NCBI GenBank assembly: GCA_018056205.1
Contig: JAGPGC010000064.1
Span: 1-6,647, forward strand
Origin: Candidatus Atribacteria bacterium
GTDB taxonomy: Bacteria; Atribacterota; Atribacteria; Atribacterales; Atribacteraceae
Direction: 5' to 3'
Length of the DNA stretch: 6,647 nucleotides
Below are positions 1 to 4,609 of the stretch, piece after piece. The position numbers were made by a program, and so were the translations under genes. The notes beneath the pieces are model-generated. The model ran no database searches, was not told where the DNA came from, and worked only from the letters and a program-made list of their open reading frames with translations. The number at the start of each line of letters is the position of its first letter. The stretch's first letter is position 1.

Positions 1-679
1 AGAAGAAAAAGAGAAAAGATATCTAACTCACGCTATTTGGCATGAGATTAAAACACCCTTGACGGTTTTAAAAGGGTACGCTCAAATATTATTGGAAGAA
101 ATACAAGAGCCAGAATTAACCGAAAAATGCCAAAAAATAGATTTTCAAATTGATCGTTTAGAAAAAGTTATTTCACAATTACGTTATCTAACCCGACCTG
201 ATGTAAACGAGAATTTTATAAATGTTCAAAACTTTATCGATATGATTCATCAAATCCTCCATTCCTGGAAAGCGGAGATAGATGATTTAAAACTTAAGGT
301 TCAGGTTAATGCTAAGGATACTAATAAGTATGAAGATTCAGTATTGGAATTTTCACAGGGTGATCTTTTTATGGTGATTTCTAACCTGATTTCTAACGCC
401 ATTCGCTTTAACCGATCTGAGGGTTTGGTGGATGTATCTCTTTTGGTTCGACAAAAAACATTAATTTTTGAAATTAAAGACAATGGTCCAGGGATTCCAG
501 AGGGAATAAAAGATTTAATTTTTAAACCCTTGGGATATGCTTCTTTTTCGGGAGAGAAAAGCCAGGGAATGGGTCTCTATTTAGTTAAGGAAGCCGTTCG
601 ACGAGGAGGAGGAAGATTAACTATCCGGTCAAGGGCTGATAGCGGTACAACTATTCGAATTTTTATTCCTTTCCATTGA
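1..679 (+). CDS. Sensor histidine kinase, C-terminal part (5' end outside window)
   Basis: This is the catalytic half of a two-component sensor kinase, which autophosphorylates on histidine and passes the phosphate to a response regulator. The frame is already open at base 2, so the gene starts upstream of the window; the TTG at 59 is an internal codon. The dimerisation helix carries an H-box (WHEIKTPL) whose phospho-acceptor His is codon 41-43, with the usual E and P after it. A HATPase_c domain follows: N-box (NLISNAIRFN, key Asn at 395-397), G1 box DNGPGIP (Asp at 479-481), the phenylalanine-containing stretch IFKPLGY, and G2 box GMGLYLVKEA (about 568-597). All catalytic motifs are intact and the protein ends normally at TGA 677-679. 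The sensor region, any membrane segments and the partner regulator are not visible, so the signal is unknown. Confidence 0.95.
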   Translation, partial: EEKEKRYLTHAIWHEIKTPLTVLKGYAQILLEEIQEPELTEKCQKIDFQIDRLEKVISQLRYLTRPDVNENFINVQNFIDMIHQILHSWKAEIDDLKLKVQVNAKDTNKYEDSVLEFSQGDLFMVISNLISNAIRFNRSEGLVDVSLLVRQKTLIFEIKDNGPGIPEGIKDLIFKPLGYASFSGEKSQGMGLYLVKEAVRRGGGRLTIRSRADSGTTIRIFIPFH

Positions 680-704
680 CTGAGGTTTTATTCCTTGCTA
701 TAAT
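676..704 (+). promoter_or_regulatory. Sigma-70-type promoter of tRNA-Leu, overlapping the kinase stop codon
   Basis: The -35 box TTGACT (676-681) and a perfect -10 box TATAAT (699-704) are separated by exactly 17 bases, and TGC directly before the -10 gives an extended -10 element. Transcription would start near 711, about five bases before the mature tRNA. The -35 box contains the TGA stop of the upstream kinase, so the two units are packed with no spare sequence. This is the strongest promoter match I found in the window. Confidence 0.85.
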
Positions 705-715
705 TTTTCACGCAT

Positions 716-801
716 GCCGGGATGGTGGAACTTGGCAGACACGTACGTTTGAGGGGCGTATGGGTAAACCCGTGCGGGTTCAAATCCCGCTCCCGGCACC
801 A
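716..801 (+). tRNA. tRNA-Leu (anticodon GAG), CCA encoded
   Basis: This is a complete class II tRNA of 86 bases including the encoded CCA (799-801). The acceptor strands GCCGGGA (716-722) and TCCCGGC (791-797) pair fully, with A798 as discriminator. The D-arm region has the leucine-type GGTGGAA...GGCAGACAC pattern. The anticodon stem TACGT/GCGTA encloses the loop TTGAGGG, placing anticodon GAG at 751-753, which reads CUC and CUU leucine codons. A long variable arm (GGGT-AA-ACCC) and a T arm (GCGGG, TTCAAAT, CCCGC) follow. The long variable arm, A discriminator and GAG anticodon together identify leucine. Confidence 0.97.
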
Positions 802-910
802 CGTATGATCCAAACATCCGGTAGTATGATGAAGTTGTACGTTTCGAGGATTCTTCTCCATACATTCTTATCGTACTTCCGCATTTAATCTGAGCCTAAT
901 CTCATAAAAC
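802..910 (+). other. tRNA-to-aldolase spacer, no clear terminator or promoter
   Basis: No stem followed by a T-run separates the tRNA from the aldolase gene. A weak imperfect stem can be drawn between bases 831-841 and 872-879 (GAAGT and ACG pairing with CGT and ACTTC, with a bulge). The only -10-like sequence, TTTAAT at 884-889, has a poor -35 (TACATT, 861-866). Read-through from the strong tRNA promoter, with processing of the tRNA 3' end, would be enough to express the aldolase; that is inference. Confidence 0.4.
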
Positions 911-916
911 AGGAGG
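911..916 (+). promoter_or_regulatory. Ribosome binding site of the aldolase gene
   Basis: AGGAGG is a perfect Shine-Dalgarno core seven bases before the ATG at 924, and it fixes that start. Confidence 0.9.
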
Positions 917-923
917 AAATAAC

Positions 924-1895
924 ATGGCAGTAAGTTTTAAGGAATTGGGATTGGTGAATACCCGGGGAATGTTTGAAAAGGCAATGAAGGGTGGTTATGC
1001 TGTTCCAGCTTATAATTTCAATAATATGGAACAATTGCAAGCGATCATTAATGCCTGTGTAGAATGTAATTCACCAGTTATACTTCAAATATCAAAAGGA
1101 GCTCGTCAATATGCCAACCAGACCCTGCTCAGGTATATGGTGCCTGGTGCGGTGGCGATGGCGCGTGAAGCGGGGAGTAATATTCCAATAGCTCTCAATC
1201 TTGACCATGGCGATTCTTATGAACTGGCAAAAAGTTGTGTTGATTATGGATTCTCAAATGTTATGATCGATGGATCGTCGCTTCCCTATGAGGAGAATGT
1301 TGCTTTAACTAAAAAGGTTGTTGAATACGCCCATGCCTATGATGTGACCGTGGAAGGGGAGTTAGGAGTCTTGGCTGGTATTGAGGAACAGGTGTCCTCT
1401 GAAGTTACCCATTATACCCGGCCTGAGGAAGTTGAGGATTTTGTAACTAAAACTGGTGTTGATAGCCTGGCGATATCTATCGGAACATCACATGGAGCTT
1501 ATAAATTTAAAGTAAAACCCGGTGAATCCATTCCTCCACTTCGTTTTGATATTCTTGAAGAAGTCGAACGTCGTCTTCCTGGGTTTCCTATCGTTCTTCA
1601 TGGAGCTTCTTCAGTACTAAAAAAATATGTTGATATCATCAATCAATATGGTGGACAATTGGAAAATACTGCAGGAGTTCCGGAAGAACAAATAAAAAGG
1701 GCGGTTAAATCGGCGGTCTGCAAAGTAAACATTGATTCTGATGGGCGCTTGGTAATGACTGCAATGATCAGAAAGTATTTGAGTGAACATCCCAAGGAAT
1801 TTGATCCTCGTAAGTACTTAGGACCAGCTCGTGATGAACTCACCAAGATGTATATTGCTAAATGTGAGCTTTTAGGAAGTAATGGGAAAGCATAA
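924..1895 (+). CDS. fba: Class II fructose-1,6-bisphosphate aldolase
   Basis: This cytosolic zinc enzyme interconverts fructose-1,6-bisphosphate with dihydroxyacetone phosphate and glyceraldehyde-3-phosphate in glycolysis and gluconeogenesis. The 323 residues span a whole TIM-barrel aldolase. Visible family motifs are PAYNFNN (28-34), LDHGD with catalytic Asp94 and zinc-ligand His95, VEGELG (143-148), GTSHGAYK with His190 (187-194), LHGASS with His226 (225-230) and KVNIDSD (267-273), which contacts the substrate phosphate. The long loop after residue 236 (IINQYGG...GVPEEQI) and the ending FDPRKYLGPAR mark the roughly 320-residue subgroup found in many anaerobes, not the E. coli FbaA type. LHGASS replaces the commoner LHGGSG/LHGGTG phosphate-binding turn. 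The start is fixed by AGGAGG at 911-916, seven bases before ATG. Tagatose-bisphosphate aldolase is a less likely alternative within the same superfamily. Confidence 0.95.
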   Translation: MAVSFKELGLVNTRGMFEKAMKGGYAVPAYNFNNMEQLQAIINACVECNSPVILQISKGARQYANQTLLRYMVPGAVAMAREAGSNIPIALNLDHGDSYELAKSCVDYGFSNVMIDGSSLPYEENVALTKKVVEYAHAYDVTVEGELGVLAGIEEQVSSEVTHYTRPEEVEDFVTKTGVDSLAISIGTSHGAYKFKVKPGESIPPLRFDILEEVERRLPGFPIVLHGASSVLKKYVDIINQYGGQLENTAGVPEEQIKRAVKSAVCKVNIDSDGRLVMTAMIRKYLSEHPKEFDPRKYLGPARDELTKMYIAKCELLGSNGKA

Positions 1896-1937
1896 AACTC
1901 ATCATATTGTTTATTATTCAACACTGTGGCTAAGGTT

Positions 1938-1987
1938 TACAAGAAATAGGAAGTAGTTTTTGAGTAAATTACTTCCTATTTCTTGTA
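1938..1987. terminator. Long inverted repeat after the aldolase gene, possible terminator
   Basis: An 18-base perfect stem (1938-1955 with 1970-1987, arm TACAAGAAATAGGAAGTA) extends inward through a G-T pair and three T-A pairs to 22 pairs around a six-base loop at 1960-1965. It lies 42 bases after the aldolase stop codon, where a terminator would be expected. However, the stem is AT-rich and no clean T-run follows, so it is not a textbook intrinsic terminator. It could instead protect the mRNA 3' end or be a small repeat element. Confidence 0.5.
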
Positions 1988-2267
1988 TAGTATGGCTATT
2001 ATTCTTGTTGAGGAAAGTGTAAGTTCATAATTATTTATTAGATCGTATACTGAGTTTTTAACCAATCAAAAATATTATATATTTTCAGGAAAAATTAGTG
2101 GACATACTTAAGATTTTAATTTAATTGCCGATAAAATTTAAAGTGCATTAAAATCTTTTGGATTCATGGAGTTCCAGAAGAATTTTCAGAATTAATTAAA
2201 CACTTAAATTAATATAAATAATAAGGGGGGGTATTAGAAAAAAAGCACGATGTAAGTTTTTAGCAAA
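1988..2267. other. AT-rich intergenic stretch without a supported gene
   Basis: I see no open frame with a credible start and ribosome site here. The stretch contains a seven-G run at 2225-2231 and a short frame at 2147-2212 that reads like the tail of a protein. The rest is low-complexity AT-rich sequence with many stop codons in all frames. Confidence 0.6.
2147..2212 (+). pseudogene. Possible decayed C-terminal coding fragment
   Basis: The frame from 2147 reads IKIFWIHGVPEEFSELIKHLN and then stops at TAA 2210-2212. The composition (HGxPEE, then an amphipathic helix with Leu/Ile spacing) looks like the end of a real protein and is loosely reminiscent of C-terminal tails of metallo-beta-lactamase-fold RNases. 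The same frame is closed by TAA at 2132-2134, there is no start or ribosome site, and upstream sequence in other frames is interrupted too. If genuine, it is a remnant of a lost gene; it may equally be chance. Confidence 0.2.
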
Positions 2268-2551
2268 ACCTTCATGTTGCTGAGCAGTAACAGATGAGGA
2301 TGAAAATCCTTACCTTTATAATCCGTCATTCTTAGGAGTAGAGCAGCCTAAGAAGGAAAAATCGAGTGGGAGAGCGGGAGAAAAGGATTTAAATAAAAGG
2401 ATGAAATCCTCACGGCTTCGGGATACGAAGCCTCAGGGTGACGGCTACGGCGTTAGATGAGATCTTCACGCCGGAAAGCACCTCTCAGAATGATTACATT
2501 TTTTTCCTCATCACTGTTCACTCATCAATCGTTACTGTATTTTCAAGATAG
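2268..2551. repeat. Composite intergenic repeat A
   Basis: This block of about 284 bases has ends that recur around 3430-3633 in the same orientation. Its left end (2268-2309) matches 3430-3472 at about 35 of 43 positions with one gap, and its right end (2507-2551) matches 3589-3633 at 36 of 45 without gaps. The core is unique to this copy. It is bounded by GTCATTCTTAGGAG (from 2326) and an imperfect inverted partner CTCAGAATGATTAC (2484-2497). Inside are a perfect 7-bp hairpin (GGCTTCG 2414-2420 with CGAAGCC 2426-2432) and a stem GGCGT/ACGCC (2449-2453 with 2468-2472). The core is visibly GC-richer than its surroundings. From memory, elements with GTCATTCTGAGG-like ends are widespread intergenic repeats in many bacterial phyla. 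No coding frame is present. Confidence 0.7.
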
Positions 2552-2640
2552 TAATTAAACTTTTTATCAACTTTACCATTTTGACGATAAAGATGTTATT
2601 TCTTGAAAAGTTTTAATATTATTAGTGGAAATAATTATTC

Positions 2641-2647
2641 AAGGAGG
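2641..2647 (+). promoter_or_regulatory. Ribosome binding site that sets the lipoprotein start
   Basis: AAGGAGG lies seven bases before ATG 2655. A GTG at 2625 would give an in-frame ten-residue N-terminal extension, but it lies upstream of this site and would put charged residues in front of the signal peptide, so ATG 2655 is chosen. Confidence 0.85.
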
Positions 2648-2654
2648 CATTAGA

Positions 2655-3359
2655 ATGAAATTGAAAAATTCAGTTGTTTTAATTTTTAGTGTGTTTTTGG
2701 TAATGAGTTTTATTTTAGGGTGTACAACACCAGCACCAACCCCAACTCCCACCCCCACTCCAACTCCCCAACAACATCCAAACATTTCTTCCATACGTTA
2801 CGACTCAGACTGTATCAAAGCTGGTACTCAATTGAAGATATATGGCAGAAATTTTGGTGATATCAAAGGAACCAACACCGTTACTATGAATGGTATTGTT
2901 GCATCGGTTTCATATTGGTCTGATGATGAAATTATTGCGGTAGTTCCTACATCATCATTACCAGCACGAGAGTTGCGAGTTGCTGTAACAGTAAATGGTA
3001 TTCCCAGCGATGAATATTGGCTTTATGGAATTTGTGCAACCCCGACCCCAACCCCCACCACCCCAACACCTACTCCAATACCCCTTGAGCGAGTTGATGT
3101 GGCGAGAAACATTGCGATTGCAAAGGCTCATGATGATGGTGTCAATGTACCATTAGGTGTACATTGGATTAAATCCGATGTTTCCTTCGGAATTGGGTCA
3201 AAACATTATCAATATACTTACTATGGAGCTCAGAGTTGGTTAATTGATATTACCTATCCAGTAGTCGAACAGCCCGATTTTACCGTTGATATTAGTAGTT
3301 GGGGAATTCCCTTGTGGAGTGGAATGGTTTATTATTGGGAAACTGTACCTTTACTATAA
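2655..3359 (+). CDS. Lipoprotein with IPT/TIG domain and two Thr-Pro linkers
   Basis: This is a predicted cell-surface or periplasmic lipoprotein of 234 residues; its specific function is unknown. The N-terminus is a lipoprotein signal: Lys2 and Lys4, a hydrophobic run 7-21, then lipobox I-L-G-C with the lipidated Cys at 23. A Thr-Pro linker (24-38) leads to an IPT/TIG immunoglobulin-like domain (about 42-125), recognisable from PNISSI, GTQLKIYGRNFG, VTMNGIVASVSYWSDDEIIAVVP and the closing V-V-NG pattern. A second Thr-Pro linker (129-143) precedes a domain of about 90 residues that I cannot assign; its alternating aromatic and hydrophobic strands (W-IDITYPV, DFTVDIS) faintly recall PepSY-like domains. 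Cys53 and Cys127 bracket the IPT domain and could form a disulfide. The domain order suggests a display protein holding the C-terminal domain away from the membrane. The gene stands alone between repeats A and B. Confidence 0.85.
   Translation: MKLKNSVVLIFSVFLVMSFILGCTTPAPTPTPTPTPTPQQHPNISSIRYDSDCIKAGTQLKIYGRNFGDIKGTNTVTMNGIVASVSYWSDDEIIAVVPTSSLPARELRVAVTVNGIPSDEYWLYGICATPTPTPTTPTPTPIPLERVDVARNIAIAKAHDDGVNVPLGVHWIKSDVSFGIGSKHYQYTYYGAQSWLIDITYPVVEQPDFTVDISSWGIPLWSGMVYYWETVPLL
2740..2769 (-). other. G-run cluster opposite the first Thr-Pro linker
   Basis: On the minus strand this segment has four runs of three to five G separated by 9, 1 and 4 bases, a borderline quadruplex-forming pattern. 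It arises because the linker uses mainly CCC and CCA proline codons next to AC-starting threonine codons. Confidence 0.4.
3040..3064 (-). other. G-quadruplex motif opposite the second Thr-Pro linker
   Basis: The minus strand reads four runs of G4, G5, G4 and G4 separated by loops of 4, 2 and 2 bases, which meets the usual G-quadruplex pattern. It lies on the template strand of the lipoprotein gene, within codons for residues 129-137. Whether it folds in the cell cannot be seen from sequence. Confidence 0.6.
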
Positions 3360-3369
3360 TAAAAATTTC

Positions 3370-3414
3370 AGAGCATATAACTTAAAAAAGCTATACGCGC
3401 TCTATTATTTCTTA
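3370..3414 (+). terminator. Weak possible terminator after the lipoprotein gene
   Basis: Eleven bases after the stop, AGAGC (3370-3374) can pair with GCTCT (3399-3403), and TATA tracts extend the stem across a bulge. A T-rich but interrupted tail follows (TATTATTTCTTATT). The stem is short and imperfect, so this is tentative. Confidence 0.3.
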
Positions 3415-3429
3415 TTGATTTATTGATAG

Positions 3430-3633
3430 ACCCTCATGTTGCTTAAGCAGCACCACATAAGGATGAAAACCCACGCCCCCTCACCCTGACCCTCTCCCAC
3501 GGAGGGGCGAGGGAAATAGAAATTTGAAATAATAAGATAGTTCCTTCTCCCTTTATGGGAGAAGGTGAGGATGAGGTTGGATTTTAAACTCATCACTGAT
3601 TACTCGTCACTCATTACGTTATTTTCAGGGTAG
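3430..3633. repeat. Composite intergenic repeat B
   Basis: This block of about 204 bases shares its left (3430-3472) and right (3589-3633) ends with repeat A, in the same orientation, but its core is unrelated. The core is a large imperfect palindrome: 3479-3498 (CCTCACCCTGACCCTCTCCC) pairs with 3557-3576 at 17 of 20 positions. A perfect 9-bp hairpin (CCTTCTCCC 3543-3551, loop TTTAT, GGGAGAAGG 3557-3565) is nested in the right arm, and CCCTC/GAGGG-type pairing is possible around 3490-3513. The right end is a degenerate array of TCATCACT/TCGTCACT-like units. The block fills the space between the convergent lipoprotein and toastrack genes, stopping 14 bases from the latter's stop codon, so its hairpins may end transcription from both sides. 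Confidence 0.7.
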
Positions 3634-3647
3634 AAGGTATATTTTTA

Positions 3648-4418
3648 TTAGTATAAATTAACTTTCCCGATTCCCCATTCAAGATAGATTTTAAGTGTTG
3701 AACTGGTTTTTCCATATAGTTGGTTAGTATAAATATTTCCATTAACAGTAAGATTAGTGGCATCAATTTCTCCCAAACCTTTTTCAGTTTCAATCTTAAC
3801 TCCAATCTTTTGGGGAAGAAGGACCGTTACTTCACCTACTCCAGACGAAATTTTTGCATCAACATTTTTTTCCCAACTTCCTCGCAAGTCAATAGTTGTT
3901 TTCCCTAATCCTGTCTTAACATTTAAACGAGAAATACTGGTATTCCCTTCCAAATCAATGTTAACTTCTCCGACACCAGACTCAACAATTAAGGTTTCAA
4001 GAGCCATAGAGGTTAGGTCAAGCTGGCTTCTTCCTGCCCCAACTTTAATGAATAAATTCATAGGAATAAAATTATTGAGACGGATAAGGGATATATAATC
4101 CTTATCTTTAAAATTGAAAAAAGGAAAATTAATATTGGTCGATATTTCTACTTTTAATTCTCCAACCGAATTTTTTACCTGATAAGAAATTGATGGTTTC
4201 CAGTCATAGGAAAAATACCGGAATTCCCCTTCCAGTAATTTAGTTGCTCCTCCAGAGATAGTAATATCCCCGAAAGATATTTCTATCGCGGCATTCACTA
4301 CCTGAGCATTACCAACTTCAATCTTAGGATTTTCAACTATTAACTCATCTGCAAATACTATTGAAGAGAAAAAGCCAAGAATAAATATAAAAAGTAGGAA
4401 AATGAGTTTTCTTTTCAT
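3648..4418 (-). CDS. Secreted toastrack (DUF4097/LiaF-C-like) beta-solenoid protein
   Basis: This is an exported protein of the toastrack family, which is related to the C-terminal domain of the cell-envelope stress regulator LiaF; its own role is unknown. From the chosen start it has 256 residues. A signal peptide (KRK, then a hydrophobic run 5-22, cleavage predicted after VFA at 23) is followed by a toastrack N-terminal domain (about 40-95, ISFGDITISGGA, LLEGEFRY, WKPSISYQV). A beta-solenoid then shows GxG turns at residues 127, 148, 170, 193, 214 and 249, most of them 21-23 residues apart. LiaF-type proteins normally carry transmembrane helices; here there is only a signal peptide, so the solenoid should act outside the membrane. 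An ATG at 4434-4436 would add six residues, but it overlaps the probable ribosome site of the later ATG. The gene is convergent with the lipoprotein gene and divergent from the isomerase gene. Confidence 0.88.
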   Translation of the reverse strand: MKRKLIFLLFIFILGFFSSIVFADELIVENPKIEVGNAQVVNAAIEISFGDITISGGATKLLEGEFRYFSYDWKPSISYQVKNSVGELKVEISTNINFPFFNFKDKDYISLIRLNNFIPMNLFIKVGAGRSQLDLTSMALETLIVESGVGEVNIDLEGNTSISRLNVKTGLGKTTIDLRGSWEKNVDAKISSGVGEVTVLLPQKIGVKIETEKGLGEIDATNLTVNGNIYTNQLYGKTSSTLKIYLEWGIGKVNLY

Positions 4419-4428
4419 AAGTAATTCA

Positions 4429-4434
4429 CTCTCC
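4429..4434 (-). promoter_or_regulatory. Ribosome binding site that decides the toastrack start
   Basis: On the minus strand GGAGAG (4434-4429) is ten bases before ATG 4418-4416. The alternative ATG at 4436-4434 has only AAGGAA directly against it, which is too close, and the lysine-rich signal-peptide start fits the downstream ATG better. Confidence 0.6.
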
Positions 4435-4514
4435 ATTTCCTTTTAATTGTGAACTTATTTAAGTAACAATTCAATAAATCGAGAATAATTATAAAAGAAA
4501 AAATTCAAAAAGAG

Positions 4515-4542
4515 TTGACAAAATAGTTAAAGGAAATAAAAA
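4515..4542 (+). promoter_or_regulatory. Probable promoter of the isomerase-like gene
   Basis: A perfect -35 box TTGACA (4515-4520) is followed after 16 bases by TAAAAA (4537-4542) as a moderate -10. Transcription would start near 4549, leaving a leader of about 60 bases before ATG 4610. A second TTGACA at 4556-4561 has its best TATAAA 20 bases away and too close to the ribosome site, so it is less likely. Confidence 0.45.
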
Positions 4543-4609
4543 TGAGAAGGGCAATTTGACAACAACGGTGGAACAAAACCATATAAAAAAATAGAAAGAG
4601 GATTAAGAT

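Noticed and set aside
59..61. TTG as the start codon of the kinase gene
   Set aside because: The same frame is open upstream to the window edge and encodes the H-box histidine at 41-43, so the gene starts outside the window.
676..888. Forward open frame of about 70 codons starting at the kinase stop codon
   Set aside because: It runs through the complete tRNA-Leu gene and its promoter and has no ribosome binding site.
1643..1924. Minus-strand open frame of about 93 codons across the end of the aldolase gene
   Set aside because: It is antisense to conserved aldolase motifs, has no ribosome site and encodes no recognisable motif.
2268..2551. Repeat A as a riboswitch or structured RNA leader of the lipoprotein gene
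   Set aside because: Its ends recur downstream of the same gene and its core resembles dispersed intergenic repeats, so a mobile or dispersed repeat explains it better than a ligand-binding leader.
2581..2622. Promoter for the lipoprotein from TTGACG at 2581-2586
   Set aside because: No -10-like hexamer occurs 16-18 bases downstream; TATTAT at 2617-2622 is 30 bases away.
2625..2654. GTG start giving a longer lipoprotein
   Set aside because: AAGGAGG at 2641-2647 lies inside that extension and points to ATG 2655, which yields a normal lipoprotein signal peptide.
3589..3633. CRISPR-like short repeats (TCATCACT/TCGTCACT units)
   Set aside because: The units are degenerate and contiguous, with no spacers of regular length and no cas genes nearby; they are part of the right end module of the composite repeats.
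3720..4098. Forward open frames opposite the toastrack gene
   Set aside because: They are antisense shadows of a gene with clear domain periodicity, a signal peptide and a ribosome site.
4556..4587. Second TTGACA with TATAAA upstream of the isomerase gene
   Set aside because: The spacer is 20 bases and transcription would begin almost at the ribosome binding site; the element at 4515-4542 fits better.
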